Notes: generated from the letters alone by a model not told the origin. A stretch of DNA of 61,035 nucleotides from Thalassobacillus_A hwangdonensis (GCF_042675915.1 NZ_JBHTKL010000008.1:1-61035); one strand, 5' to 3'; numbered from the stretch's first letter, positions 44,401-54,040 are shown. Numbers and translations are program-made.

Positions 44401-44841
44401 ATGAAACTGCATGAACTAAAGCCAGCTAAAGGTACTCGTAAAGTACGCAACCGCGTCGGTCGTGGTATGGCTAGCGGTAACGGTAAAACTGCTGGACGTG
44501 GTATGGATGGTCAAAAATCTCGTTCCGGCGGCGGTGTACGCCCAGGATTCGAAGGTGGACAAATGCCACTATTCCAACGTCTTCCTAAGCGTGGATTCAC
44601 AAACATCCACCGCAAGGAATTCGCAATCGTTAACCTTGAAGCACTTAATCGTTTCGACGAAGGCACAGAGGTTACACCTGAGCTTTTACTAGAAACTGGT
44701 GTTGTAAGCAAAGCGAAAGCTGGAATCAAGATTCTTGGTAACGGTTCTATCGAAAAGAAACTTACAGTAAAAGCTCACAAGTTCTCTGCTTCTGCTAAAG
44801 ATGCAATCGAAGCAGCGGGCGGTCAAACTGAGGTGATTTAA
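44401..44841 (+). CDS. rplO: 50S ribosomal protein L15
   Basis: 146 residues. The N-terminal extension GRGMASGNGKTAGRGMDGQKSRSGGG and the family motif VNLEALNRFDEGTEVTPELL are visible. It is a late assembly protein. GAGGAGGTG precedes ATG 44401. Its stop shares one base with the secY start. Confidence 0.98.
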   Translation: MKLHELKPAKGTRKVRNRVGRGMASGNGKTAGRGMDGQKSRSGGGVRPGFEGGQMPLFQRLPKRGFTNIHRKEFAIVNLEALNRFDEGTEVTPELLLETGVVSKAKAGIKILGNGSIEKKLTVKAHKFSASAKDAIEAAGGQTEVI

Positions 44842-46136
44842 TGTTCCGTACAATCTCCAATTTTATGCGCGTGGGTGATATTCGGCGGAAAATCATATTC
44901 ACCTTGTTGATGCTTATCGTATTCAGATTAGGTACATTCATTCCTGTGCCATTTACGAATAAAGATGCCATCACCTTTATGGATGAGCAGAATGCTTTCG
45001 GCTTTCTGAACACATTCGGTGGTGGAGCATTGCAGAACTTCTCCATTTTCGCAATGGGGATCATGCCTTACATCACGGCATCCATCATCATGCAATTGCT
45101 GCAAATGGATGTTGTGCCTAAATTCACTGAATGGAAAAAGCAAGGGGAAGTGGGCCGCCGGAAATTAGCTCAGTTTACCCGCTATGGAACTGTCGTTCTA
45201 GCTTTCATCCAGGCGATCGGAATGTCCATTGGCTTTAATGCCATGACAGGCGGTCAGTTGATCCAGAATCCTGGCGTCACACAATTCCTGATCATCGCCT
45301 TGGTATTGACAGGTGGAACAGCGTTCTTGATGTGGCTTGGTGAGCAAATCACTGCCCATGGCGTAGGAAATGGTATTTCCATCTTGATTTTTGCTGGTAT
45401 CGCTGCTGCGATTCCAAATGGCATCAATCAACTATATGAAAAGTATTTCTCCAACCCAGGAGAGCAGTTGTTCATCAACATCGTCATCGTAGCAATCATC
45501 GCACTAGTAATCGTAGCCGTTGTCGTGGGTGTCATCTTCATCCAGGAAGCACTACGTAAAATTCCAATTCAATATGCGAAACGATTGGTGAACCGTTCAC
45601 CTGTAGGTGGTCATTCGACACACCTTCCAATCAAGGTGAATGCAGCTGGAGTTATCCCTGTCATCTTCGCTATCTCATTCATTATCGCTCCACCGACAAT
45701 TGCCGGTTTCTTCGAGGGTAATGAAGTAGCGAGTACGATCACGTATATCTTTGACTATAATAACTGGCCTGGGATGACAATCTATGTAGCATTGATCATC
45801 GCCTTCACTTATTTCTACACATTCGTTCAGGTCAACCCTGAGCAAATGGCAGAAAATCTGCAGAAGCAAGGTGGTTATATTCCGGGAATCCGTCCTGGAA
45901 AGAATACGGAAACGTACTTGAAAAGGGTTATGTACCGATTGACTTTCGTAGGTTCCATCTTCCTGGCAGCCGTATCGATCCTTCCGATTATTCTTGGCTC
46001 CATCGCGAATCTGCCTGCTTCCATCCAAATCGGAGGAACCAGCCTCTTGATCGTTGTAGGTGTTGCACTGACAACGATGAAACAGTTGGAAAGTCAGTTA
46101 GTGAAGCGTCACTATAAAGGTTTCATCAAAGGATAA
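44841..46136 (+). CDS. secY: SecY, translocon channel subunit
   Basis: 431 residues with ten hydrophobic segments. The plug and lateral-gate regions (GIMPYITASIIMQLL, GNGISILIFAGI) and cytosolic loops for SecA/ribosome contact (ADQMAENLQKQGGYIPGIRPG-type segment, here starting PEQMAENL) are present. Works with SecE (17923) and SecG. It overlaps rplO by one base (TAATG) and so is coupled to it. adk follows after 22 bp. Confidence 0.98.
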   Translation: MFRTISNFMRVGDIRRKIIFTLLMLIVFRLGTFIPVPFTNKDAITFMDEQNAFGFLNTFGGGALQNFSIFAMGIMPYITASIIMQLLQMDVVPKFTEWKKQGEVGRRKLAQFTRYGTVVLAFIQAIGMSIGFNAMTGGQLIQNPGVTQFLIIALVLTGGTAFLMWLGEQITAHGVGNGISILIFAGIAAAIPNGINQLYEKYFSNPGEQLFINIVIVAIIALVIVAVVVGVIFIQEALRKIPIQYAKRLVNRSPVGGHSTHLPIKVNAAGVIPVIFAISFIIAPPTIAGFFEGNEVASTITYIFDYNNWPGMTIYVALIIAFTYFYTFVQVNPEQMAENLQKQGGYIPGIRPGKNTETYLKRVMYRLTFVGSIFLAAVSILPIILGSIANLPASIQIGGTSLLIVVGVALTTMKQLESQLVKRHYKGFIKG

Positions 46137-46158
46137 AAATGAGAGCGAGGGGAACACG

Positions 46159-46812
46159 TTGAATTTAATTCTGATGGGTCTTCCTGGTGCTGGCAAAGGC
46201 ACGCAGGCAGAGAAGATAGTCGAAAAATATGACATCCCTCATATCTCAACTGGAGATATGTTCCGTTTAGCTATCAAAGAAGGAACAGAACTTGGTAAAG
46301 AAGCGAAAGCTTTTATGGATAAAGGCGAATTGGTTCCGGATGAAGTTACAATCGGAATCGTTCGCGAACGTTTAAGCAAGCCGGATTGTAACAAAGGCTT
46401 CCTGCTAGATGGTTTTCCACGAACGATCGCTCAGGCAGAAGCTTTGGAGAATCTGTTGAATGATATGGATGCATCCTTGGATCATGTACTTCATATCGAT
46501 GTTCCAACCGATCAACTGGTAGAACGTCTTACCGGCCGTCGCATTTGTCCGACTTGTGGAGCGACGTATCATGTCATCTACAACCCGCCTAAAGAGGAGG
46601 GTGTCTGTGACAAGGATGGTTCAGAGCTGATCCAGCGTGAAGATGATCAGCCTGCAACAGTTCGCAAACGCTTGGAAGTGAATGTGGAACAAACGCAGCC
46701 GATGTTGGACTTCTACAAAGAAAAAGGCTACTTGGTAAGTATCGATGGTGACCAGGATATCGACCAAGTATTCAAGGATCTTGATGAAAAGCTCGGAGGC
46801 TCATCCAAATGA
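46159..46812 (+). CDS. adk: Adenylate kinase (zinc-type long form)
   Basis: 217 residues. P-loop GLPGAGKGTQ, core LDGFPRTIAQAEAL, and a LID domain with a zinc site of the Cys3-Asp kind (CPTCGATYH..CDKDGSE). It interconverts ATP, ADP and AMP. The start is TTG 46159 with GAGCGAGGGGAAC upstream, giving NLILMGLPGAGKG. Its last four bases overlap map. Confidence 0.97.
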   Translation: MNLILMGLPGAGKGTQAEKIVEKYDIPHISTGDMFRLAIKEGTELGKEAKAFMDKGELVPDEVTIGIVRERLSKPDCNKGFLLDGFPRTIAQAEALENLLNDMDASLDHVLHIDVPTDQLVERLTGRRICPTCGATYHVIYNPPKEEGVCDKDGSELIQREDDQPATVRKRLEVNVEQTQPMLDFYKEKGYLVSIDGDQDIDQVFKDLDEKLGGSSK

Positions 46813-47555
46813 TCGTATGCAAAACACCACGGGAAATTGAAATCATGCGTGAAGCAGGCAAAATCGTTGCCTTGACGCACCAAGAGTTGAAAAAGCATAT
46901 TCAACCAGGAATCACCACAAAGGAATTGGATCGCATTGCAGAGAAGACGATCCGAGGCATGGGTGCAATTCCTTCCTTTAAAGGGTATAATGGTTTCCGT
47001 GGTAGTATTTGCGCATCTGTCAATGAAGAGCTTGTTCATGGGATTCCGGGAGACCGGAAGCTGAATGAGGGAGATATTATCAGCATTGATATCGGTGCAA
47101 AGTATAACGGATACCACGGCGATTCTGCCTGGACGTATCCGGTTGGCGAGATTGATGAAGGTACTGAGGAATTGCTGAAAGTAACCGAGACATCTTTGTT
47201 CAAAGGACTTGATGAAGCAAAACCAGGTGAACGCCTTTCAAATATATCCCATGCCATTCAAAGCTATGTGGAACCTCTCGGTTTCAGCATCGTCAGGGAG
47301 TACGTCGGACACGGGGTAGGTCAGGAACTGCATGAGGATCCTCAAATTCCTCACTATGGTCCGCCTAACAAGGGTCCAAGACTTAAACCTGGAATGGTAT
47401 TAGCGATTGAACCTATGGTCAATGCAGGAAAAAGATATGTCAAAACTCTTGCAGATAATTGGACGGTCGTTACCCAAGATGGTAAAATGTGTGCGCATTT
47501 TGAACACACCATCGTTATTACTGAAGAAGGTTATGAGATTTTAACCAAAGCCTAA
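46809..47555 (+). CDS. map: Methionine aminopeptidase type I
   Basis: 248 residues, pita-bread fold. Metal ligands are visible in SIDIGAKYNGYHGDSAW, HGVGQELHEDP, AIEPM and FEHTIVI. It removes the initiator methionine. ATG 46809 overlaps the adk end (ATGA); the RBS GGAGG lies inside adk. Confidence 0.97.
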   Translation: MIVCKTPREIEIMREAGKIVALTHQELKKHIQPGITTKELDRIAEKTIRGMGAIPSFKGYNGFRGSICASVNEELVHGIPGDRKLNEGDIISIDIGAKYNGYHGDSAWTYPVGEIDEGTEELLKVTETSLFKGLDEAKPGERLSNISHAIQSYVEPLGFSIVREYVGHGVGQELHEDPQIPHYGPPNKGPRLKPGMVLAIEPMVNAGKRYVKTLADNWTVVTQDGKMCAHFEHTIVITEEGYEILTKA

Positions 47556-47571
47556 GTGAAGGTGATCGTGA

Positions 47572-47907
47572 TTGAACGAAACGGAGTCGAGTCCGCAATT
47601 AGGTCAAGTTGTTCGTATTGTACAGGGACGTGAGTCGGGGCAGTATGCGGTTGTCATAGATTACATTGACGATCGTTTTGTGCTGCTTGCCGACGGGGAG
47701 AAACGTAAGTATGATCGACCAAAGAAAAAGAATCTGCAGCATGTGGAGCTGATGGATTTCGTTTCTCCTGAAGTCCACAAGAGCCTTCTAGAAACTGGTC
47801 GCGTCACAAATGGTAAACTGCGGTTTGCCGTGTCCAAATTTATCAATGAAGTAGTGACTGATTTGAAGAAGGGAGATCAACTCGATGGCGAAAGACGATG
47901 TAATTGA
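47572..47907 (+). CDS. KOW-domain RNA-binding-like protein (map-infA spacer gene)
   Basis: 111 residues. The N-terminal half, GQVVRIVQGRESGQYAVVIDYIDDRFVLLADGEKRKYDRPKKKN, is a KOW/L14e-like fold; the C-terminal half is charged. B. subtilis has a comparable small KOW gene (ybzG) here. Function unknown; RNA or ribosome binding is inferred. The start is TTG 47572, with AAGGTGAT at 559-566 upstream. It overlaps infA by 23 bases. Confidence 0.82.
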   Translation: MNETESSPQLGQVVRIVQGRESGQYAVVIDYIDDRFVLLADGEKRKYDRPKKKNLQHVELMDFVSPEVHKSLLETGRVTNGKLRFAVSKFINEVVTDLKKGDQLDGERRCN

Positions 47908-48103
47908 AGTGGAAGGAACAGTCGTTGAAACTCTTCCGAACGCAATGTTCAAGGTAGAGCTTGAAAACGGCCATACCGTGTTAGCTCATGTTTCTGGTAA
48001 AATTCGCATGCATTTCATTCGAATCTTGCCTGGAGATAAAGTAACGGTTGAACTTTCCCCTTATGATTTAACTAGAGGACGTATCACGTACCGTTATAAA
48101 TAG
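47885..48103 (+). CDS. infA: Translation initiation factor IF-1
   Basis: 72 residues, S1-type OB fold: VIEVEGTVVETLPNAMFKVELENGH and ILPGDKVTVELSPYDLTRGRI. It blocks the A site in initiation. AGAAGGGAGATC precedes ATG 47885 inside the upstream gene. Confidence 0.98.
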   Translation: MAKDDVIEVEGTVVETLPNAMFKVELENGHTVLAHVSGKIRMHFIRILPGDKVTVELSPYDLTRGRITYRYK

Positions 48104-48123
48104 CATGAAATGCTCCGATATAA

Positions 48124-48252
<129 letters not shown>

Positions 48253-48276
48253 TATTGAAGGAGGTGCACGTACCGC

Positions 48277-48642
48277 ATGGCACGTATTGCAGGTGTAGAT
48301 ATTCCTCGCGATAAGCGAGTAGTAATTTCATTGACTTATGTCTACGGTATCGGAAACAGTACTGCGAAAGACGTTCTAGCTAAAGCTGGAGTCTCTGAAG
48401 ACACTCGTGTTCGCGATCTTACTGAAGACGAATTGGCAAAAATCCGTAAAGAAGTTGAGAACTTCAACGTAGAAGGTGACCTTCGCCGTGAAGTTTCACT
48501 TAACATCAAACGTTTGATCGAAATCGGTTCTTACCGTGGAATCCGCCACCGTCGCGGACTACCAGTACGCGGACAGAAGACGAAGAACAACTCCCGTACA
48601 CGTAAAGGTCCACGTCGTACAGTAGCTAACAAACGTAAGTAA
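48277..48642 (+). CDS. rpsM: 30S ribosomal protein S13
   Basis: 121 residues: MARIAGVDIPRDKRVVISLTYVYGIG start, SYRGIRHRRGLPVRGQKTKNNSRTRKGPRR end. It bridges to the 50S and contacts P-site tRNA. GAAGGAGGTGC precedes ATG 48277. Confidence 0.98.
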   Translation: MARIAGVDIPRDKRVVISLTYVYGIGNSTAKDVLAKAGVSEDTRVRDLTEDELAKIRKEVENFNVEGDLRREVSLNIKRLIEIGSYRGIRHRRGLPVRGQKTKNNSRTRKGPRRTVANKRK

Positions 48643-48672
48643 TTGATAAGTAAAGGAGGTAACTAAAACACT

Positions 48673-49062
48673 ATGGCACGTAAAACTAACACTCGTAAAC
48701 GTCGTGTAAAAAAGAATATTGAGAGTGGTGTGGCTCATATCCGTTCCACTTTTAACAATACGATCGTAACGATCACTGACGTTCAAGGTAACGCTATAAG
48801 CTGGAGCAGTGCTGGATCCCTTGGTTTCAAAGGTTCCCGTAAATCTACTCCATTCGCCGCTCAAATGGCTGCTGAAGCTGCTGCTAAAGCTTCTCAGGAA
48901 CACGGCATGAAAACTCTTGAAGTAACAGTCAAAGGTCCTGGTGCTGGTCGTGAAGCTGCTATCCGTGCGCTTCAAGCAGCAGGCATGGAAGTAACAGCGA
49001 TTGTTGACGTAACTCCAGTACCTCACAATGGCTGCCGTCCACCAAAACGTCGTCGCGTGTAA
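48673..49062 (+). CDS. rpsK: 30S ribosomal protein S11
   Basis: 129 residues: IRSTFNNTIVTITDVQGNAISWSSAGSLGFKGSRKSTPFAAQ and the C-terminal PHNGCRPPKRRRV. It lies on the platform near the mRNA exit. AAAGGAGGTAAC precedes ATG 48673. A 180-bp leader separates it from rpoA. Confidence 0.98.
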   Translation: MARKTNTRKRRVKKNIESGVAHIRSTFNNTIVTITDVQGNAISWSSAGSLGFKGSRKSTPFAAQMAAEAAAKASQEHGMKTLEVTVKGPGAGREAAIRALQAAGMEVTAIVDVTPVPHNGCRPPKRRRV

Positions 49063-49186
49063 TTAACCTGTATAGAATTTGTCACCCTGTCTATAATGGG
49101 TTATGATAGCTATTTAACAGCAACGCATAACACACATTAAGAAGAATGTTTTGATTCTGAATCGGGGATGCCTACCTGAGGAATTT

Positions 49187-49209
49187 CGGTTAGACGGTTT
49201 GTCTAACCG
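49187..49209 (+). promoter_or_regulatory. Perfect hairpin in the rpoA leader
   Basis: CGGTTAGAC (187-195) pairs with GTCTAACCG (201-209) around GGTTT, 15 bases before the rpoA RBS. The 180-bp spacer also has a TATAAT at 49092-49097, but with no -35 at good spacing. No T run, so it is not a simple terminator. Confidence 0.55.
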
Positions 49210-49242
49210 GGGTTTCGACGTTTTGAAGGAGGGTTTTGTTTA

Positions 49243-50187
49243 ATGATCGAAATAGAAAAGCCAAAAATTGAAACGGTCGAAATCAGCGAAAAGTCCACTT
49301 TTGGTAAATTCGTTGTCGAACCGCTTGAACGTGGGTACGGTACAACACTGGGGAACTCCTTACGTCGTATCCTGTTATCCTCACTTCCTGGCGCTGCTGT
49401 AACATCAGTTCAAATTGATGGGGTACTTCATGAATTCTCGACGATCGAAGGCGTAGTCGAGGATGTGACGACTGTAATTTTGAACCTAAAGAAACTGGCT
49501 CTGAAGATTTATTCTGATGAAGAGAAGACTTTAGAAATCGATGTACAGGGCGAAGGAAAAGTCACCGCCGCTGATATTACGCATGATAGCGACATCGAAG
49601 TATTGAACCCGGAATTGCATATTGCAACACTGGATTCCAATGCGAAGCTAACTATGCGCATTACAGCTGAACGCGGTCGAGGATATCGCCCAGCAGAAGG
49701 TAATAACCATGAAGAATTGCCAATTGGTGTCATTCCAGTTGACTCTATCTTCACACCAGTCTCACGTGTAACTTATCAAGTTGAGAATACACGTGTCGGC
49801 CAAACATCCAACTTCGACAAGTTGACATTGGATGTATGGACGGATGGAAGCATCCGCCCAGAAGAGGCTGTATCTCTTGGAGCTAAGATCTATATGGAAC
49901 ACCTCAACATCTTTGTAGGCCTTACTGATGAAGCACAAAATGCTGAAATCATGGTTGAAAAAGAAGAGGACCAAAAAGAGAAAGTCCTTGAGATGACGAT
50001 TGAAGAACTTGACCTGTCAGTACGTTCTTACAACTGCCTTAAGCGTGCAGGCATCAACACTGTGCAAGAGCTTGCTCAAAAGTCTGAAGAAGATATGATG
50101 AAGGTCCGTAACCTTGGTCGTAAGTCTCTTGAAGAAGTGAAGCACAAGCTGGATGACCTGGGCCTAGGCCTTCGTAATGACGATTGA
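49243..50187 (+). CDS. rpoA: RNA polymerase alpha subunit
   Basis: 314 residues: N-terminal assembly domain with VEPLERGYGTTLGNSLRRILLSSLPGAAV, and C-terminal UP-element and activator domain with LDLSVRSYNCLKRAGINTVQEL and RNLGRKSLEEVKHKL. It dimerises to start core enzyme assembly. GAAGGAGGG precedes ATG 49243. Confidence 0.98.
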   Translation: MIEIEKPKIETVEISEKSTFGKFVVEPLERGYGTTLGNSLRRILLSSLPGAAVTSVQIDGVLHEFSTIEGVVEDVTTVILNLKKLALKIYSDEEKTLEIDVQGEGKVTAADITHDSDIEVLNPELHIATLDSNAKLTMRITAERGRGYRPAEGNNHEELPIGVIPVDSIFTPVSRVTYQVENTRVGQTSNFDKLTLDVWTDGSIRPEEAVSLGAKIYMEHLNIFVGLTDEAQNAEIMVEKEEDQKEKVLEMTIEELDLSVRSYNCLKRAGINTVQELAQKSEEDMMKVRNLGRKSLEEVKHKLDDLGLGLRNDD

Positions 50188-50241
50188 TCGATAGATAGAT
50201 TGAACATCTTAAGAGATTCCTAAACAAGGGAGGGAAAGTCC

Positions 50242-50601
50242 ATGGCTAGAAAATTGGGTCGTACTACTGACCAACGCATGGCGTTGCTACGTAATCTTGC
50301 GACTGATCTAATCATTCATGAACGGATTGAAACGACTGAAGCTAAAGCGAAAGAGCTTCGTTCCGTCGTTGATAAAATGATCACACTTGGTAAGCGTGGC
50401 GATCTTCACGCTCGCCGTCAAGCAGAGTCATTCCTATACAATGCTTCTGCTGACGAAGAAGGAGATCAAACAGCACTTCAAAAGCTATTCTCTGACATCG
50501 CTCCACGTTACGAGGACCGTCAAGGTGGATACACTCGCGTGTTGAAGCTAGGCGCTCGTAAAGGTGATGGCGCAGAAATGGCAATCATTGAACTAGTTTA
50601 A
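50242..50601 (+). CDS. rplQ: 50S ribosomal protein L17
   Basis: 119 residues: RKLGRTTDQRMALLRNLATDLI start, EDRQGGYTRVLKLGARKGDGAEMAIIELV end. Last gene of the S10-spc-alpha cluster. GGGAGGG precedes ATG 50242 and a terminator follows. Confidence 0.98.
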   Translation: MARKLGRTTDQRMALLRNLATDLIIHERIETTEAKAKELRSVVDKMITLGKRGDLHARRQAESFLYNASADEEGDQTALQKLFSDIAPRYEDRQGGYTRVLKLGARKGDGAEMAIIELV

Positions 50602-50617
50602 TGATCGGATCTAGTGC

Positions 50618-50667
50618 AAAAGGGCAGGACGGAATCTCAACAAGAGGTCAGTTCCAGCCCTTTTTTT
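50618..50667 (+). terminator. Terminator of the S10-spc-alpha cluster
   Basis: AAAAGGGC (618-625) pairs with GCCC plus T run (657-667), with partial inner pairing GGA/TCC. Seven T residues follow. Confidence 0.85.
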
Positions 50668-50791
50668 GTACTTTAGGAGAATAGAATTCGGAATAGATTC
50701 CGGGAAATAGAGAGCAGGGATGTCGATTCATAATTGATTCGACATTATTCCCTGGGAAATAGTGCAGAGCTGAGTAGAGGGGGAGCAGGAA

Positions 50792-51628
50792 ATGGAGCAT
50801 TTCATCGAATTCAAGAATGTGTCATTTCGTTACAGTGAGGATCAACCCTGGGTCCTGGATGATGTCAGCTTTAAAGTGAAAGCGAATGAATGGCTGGCGA
50901 TCATCGGGCATAATGGTTCAGGTAAATCCACCATTGCCAAATTGATGAACGGTCTCCTGATCCCACAGCAAGGAGAAATACTTGTGAGTGGAATGCAGGT
51001 CAACGAGTCGACAATATGGGAAATCCGAAGACTGGTCGGAATGGTTTTTCAAAATCCTGATAACCAGTTCGTTGGAACGACGGTGAAGGATGACGTAGCA
51101 TTCGGCATGGAGAACCATGGGTTCCCGAGAGAAGAAATGGTCGAACGGATCCAGGAGAGCTTGGATGCGGTCGGCATGACAGATTATGCCGGACATGAAC
51201 CCCACCGTTTGTCAGGGGGACAAAAGCAGCGAGTAGCCATTGCCAGTGTGATGGCGGTATCTCCAAAGCTGATCATTTTGGATGAAGCGACAGCAATGCT
51301 GGATCCAAAAGGTCGGAAAGAGATTATGAATACCGTCCGCAATGTACAACAGCAGCGTGATTTGTCTATGATTACAATCACCCACGACTTGCATGAGGTC
51401 GTCAGGGCAGAGCGTGTCATCGTGATGAATAAAGGGAAGGTTTGGCTCGAAGGGGAGCCACGTAAGATCTTTGAAAAGAAAGAAGCACTGAGAGAGATTG
51501 GCCTGGATACTCCATTCATTACTAAACTGACTTCTGAGTTAAGAAACGAAGGTTTAGATATTCAGCGTGAGCCACTTAATCACCAGGAGTTACTGGAGGA
51601 ATTATGGACATTGCATTCAAAAATGTAA
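50792..51628 (+). CDS. ecfA1: ECF transporter ATPase EcfA1
   Basis: 278 residues, ABC ATPase: Walker A GHNGSGKST, signature LSGGQKQR, Walker B LIILDEATAM, H-loop TITHD. With EcfA2 and EcfT it forms the shared energising module for many vitamin-binding S proteins (encoded elsewhere). AGGGGGAGCAGG precedes ATG 50792. It overlaps ecfA2 by 25 bases. Confidence 0.96.
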   Translation: MEHFIEFKNVSFRYSEDQPWVLDDVSFKVKANEWLAIIGHNGSGKSTIAKLMNGLLIPQQGEILVSGMQVNESTIWEIRRLVGMVFQNPDNQFVGTTVKDDVAFGMENHGFPREEMVERIQESLDAVGMTDYAGHEPHRLSGGQKQRVAIASVMAVSPKLIILDEATAMLDPKGRKEIMNTVRNVQQQRDLSMITITHDLHEVVRAERVIVMNKGKVWLEGEPRKIFEKKEALREIGLDTPFITKLTSELRNEGLDIQREPLNHQELLEELWTLHSKM

Positions 51629-52479
51629 GTTTTACGTACCAACCTAATACTCCCTTTGAACATCATGCGCTGAACGATCTGAATTTCGAGGCGAAGTCAG
51701 GCTCTTTCGTTGCAGTCATCGGTCATACAGGTTCAGGTAAATCGACGTTGATCCAGCATTTGAATGGGTTGTTGAACCCGACAGAAGGTGTTGTGAGTAT
51801 CGGCGGATACCGGTTGGTCGCCGGTGAGAAGACAAAGGATATTCGCAGTCTTCGGGAAAAGGTAGGCGTAGTCTTTCAATATCCTGAACACCAATTATTT
51901 GAAGAAACAGTAGCAAAAGATATCGCCTTCGGTCCGATGAATTTCGGCGTCGGTCAAGACGACATCCAACAGCGCACTCGAGAGGTGCTGACTGCTGTCA
52001 ATCTACCTGAGGAAGTGCTCGAACGATCCCCGTTTGATCTGAGTGGTGGTCAGATGCGCCGAGTAGCTATAGCTGGCGTGCTTGCGATGGAACCTGAAGT
52101 GCTTGTATTGGACGAGCCGACAGCAGGTCTTGATCCAAGGGGCCAACGAGAAATAATGGAAATGTTTTACAAGATGCATCAGGAGAAAAAGCTTACCACA
52201 TTCCTTGTTACACACAGCATGGAGGACGCGCTTAGATACGCGGATCATATCCTCATAATGAACCAGGGGGAGATTCATATGGAAGGGACCCCTGAGGAAA
52301 TTTTTGAAGATGGAGCTCCACTGAAGGACGTACAGCTCGATTTACCTGAAGTGGTACAATTCCTGAAGGCGATCGAAGATAGATTTGATGTGAAGATCCC
52401 TTATCGACACCAGACGATAGCACAATTAGCAAAGGAATTGACTGCGATGGTGCAAGGGGGCCGATCAAATGAGCAGTAA
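51604..52479 (+). CDS. ecfA2: ECF transporter ATPase EcfA2
   Basis: 291 residues, ABC ATPase: Walker A GHTGSGKST, signature LSGGQMRR, Walker B VLVLDEPTAGLDP, H-loop LVTHS. The longer C-terminal part compared with EcfA1 is typical. ATG 51604 lies inside ecfA1 with GGAGGAATT upstream, and its end overlaps ecfT by 11 bases. Confidence 0.96.
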   Translation: MDIAFKNVSFTYQPNTPFEHHALNDLNFEAKSGSFVAVIGHTGSGKSTLIQHLNGLLNPTEGVVSIGGYRLVAGEKTKDIRSLREKVGVVFQYPEHQLFEETVAKDIAFGPMNFGVGQDDIQQRTREVLTAVNLPEEVLERSPFDLSGGQMRRVAIAGVLAMEPEVLVLDEPTAGLDPRGQREIMEMFYKMHQEKKLTTFLVTHSMEDALRYADHILIMNQGEIHMEGTPEEIFEDGAPLKDVQLDLPEVVQFLKAIEDRFDVKIPYRHQTIAQLAKELTAMVQGGRSNEQ

Positions 52480-53269
52480 CATGATCATCGGCCAGTATGT
52501 GCCGGGATACTCAGTCATTCACCGAATTGATCCACGGACTAAAATAAGCATCATTTTCTTTTTCGTCATTATCGTATTCTTTGCTAATTCTGTTATGAGT
52601 TATGGTGCACTAACGGTATTTGCTGTCGGTGCTGCTATTGCCACACGAATCCCGGCGCCTTATATTATCAAAGGGTTGAAACCAGTATGGTTCCTCGTAG
52701 TCTTCACGTTCCTGCTCCACCTTTTCATTACGAAGGAAGGAGACGTGTTGTTCACGATCTTTTCCTATGATTTTTACACAGGTGGTCTCATACAGGGACT
52801 GGCCATATCGTTGAGGTTCTTCCTCTTGATTCTCGTCACTTCGATGTTGACGCTGACTACGACACCGATTGAAATTACGGATGCGATTGAAGCGTTATTA
52901 GGACCACTGAAAAAAGTGAAATTCCCAGTACATGAGCTTGCGCTGATGATGTCCATTTCACTGCGATTCATTCCAACCTTGATGCAGGAAACGGAAAAAA
53001 TCTCGAAAGCGCAGGCTTCAAGAGGCGTTGACTTTCGAACTGGTCCAATCAAGGAGCGGATCAAAGCAATTGTCCCGCTATTGGTTCCGCTATTCGTAAG
53101 TGCATTCAAACGTGCGGAAGATTTGGCGATGGCGATGGAAGCGCGTGGATACCAGGGCGGTGAAGGAAGAACGAAGCTGCGTGAACTGAAAGTCGGCCGA
53201 GTGGATTACTTCGGCGCTGCGGTATTTGCTCTGATTACACTCGTCATGTTTTTAACCCGTACGTATTAA
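52469..53269 (+). CDS. ecfT: ECF transporter scaffold EcfT
   Basis: 266 residues with five or six membrane segments. The cytosolic coupling helices contain the ASRGVDF and EARGYQGG motifs, the family's two Ala/Arg-Gly motifs that dock into the ATPase grooves. ATG 52469 lies in the ecfA2 end with AAGGGGGCCG upstream. truA follows after 15 bp. Confidence 0.95.
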   Translation: MSSNMIIGQYVPGYSVIHRIDPRTKISIIFFFVIIVFFANSVMSYGALTVFAVGAAIATRIPAPYIIKGLKPVWFLVVFTFLLHLFITKEGDVLFTIFSYDFYTGGLIQGLAISLRFFLLILVTSMLTLTTTPIEITDAIEALLGPLKKVKFPVHELALMMSISLRFIPTLMQETEKISKAQASRGVDFRTGPIKERIKAIVPLLVPLFVSAFKRAEDLAMAMEARGYQGGEGRTKLRELKVGRVDYFGAAVFALITLVMFLTRTY

Positions 53270-53284
53270 AATGGAGGTCTGGCT

Positions 53285-54040
53285 ATGCAACGTATGAAAT
53301 GTATCATTCAATATGACGGTACTGCCTTTGCAGGTTACCAGGTACAGCCGGATCAACGCACTGTACAATCCAAGCTTGAAGCAGCACTTACACAAATGCA
53401 TAAAGGAAAAGAAGTGAAAGTGGTTGCTTCTGGCAGAACCGACGCAGGCGTCCATGCGAAGGGGCAGGTGGTTCATTTTGACACCTCCCTGGACATTCCC
53501 CTTGAAGGGTGGAAAAAGGGCCTTAAATCGCTTCTACCGCCGGATATAGGGGTACTGGAGGTCCAATCTGCCTCTGAGAGCTTTCATGCCAGGTATGACA
53601 CGGTCGGTAAAGAATATCGGTATGTCATCCTGAACCAGCCAGACCCTGATATTTTCAAAAGGAATTATGCATTTCATGTTCGTGAAGAACTCAATGTCGA
53701 AGCAATGCGAGAGGCTTGCCGCTACCTGGAAGGCGAGCACGATTTCACCTCGTTCTGTTCCGCTCGTACAGAGGTGAAGGGCGATAAAGTACGGACGATC
53801 ATGAAAGCCGATGTACAAAGGCTTGGAAGTGAGCTGACATTTACGTTCAGAGGAAGCGGCTTCCTTTATAACATGGTACGGATCCTCGTCGGCACTTTGG
53901 TGGAAATCGGTAAAGGGGAGCGGGACCCCGTGGATATTCCATCGATTATCGACGCAAGGAACCGTGCCGCAGCCGGCAAAACGGCACCACCTCAAGGGCT
54001 GTTTTTGTGGGAAGTGCACTACCCTCAACCCGAAATGTAG
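53285..54040 (+). CDS. truA: tRNA pseudouridine synthase A
   Basis: 251 residues. IQYDGTAFAGYQVQPDQRTVQ and ASGRTDAGVHAKGQVVHF with the catalytic Asp are complete; RGSGFLYNMVRILVGTLVEIG follows. It makes pseudouridine at positions 38-40 of tRNA anticodon arms. ATG 53285 is 6 bases after GGAGGT. Confidence 0.96.
   Translation: MQRMKCIIQYDGTAFAGYQVQPDQRTVQSKLEAALTQMHKGKEVKVVASGRTDAGVHAKGQVVHFDTSLDIPLEGWKKGLKSLLPPDIGVLEVQSASESFHARYDTVGKEYRYVILNQPDPDIFKRNYAFHVREELNVEAMREACRYLEGEHDFTSFCSARTEVKGDKVRTIMKADVQRLGSELTFTFRGSGFLYNMVRILVGTLVEIGKGERDPVDIPSIIDARNRAAAGKTAPPQGLFLWEVHYPQPEM

Noticed and set aside
49092..49097. Separate rpoA promoter
   Set aside because: TATAAT is present, but no -35 box lies at 16-18 bp and no TGN extension precedes it.
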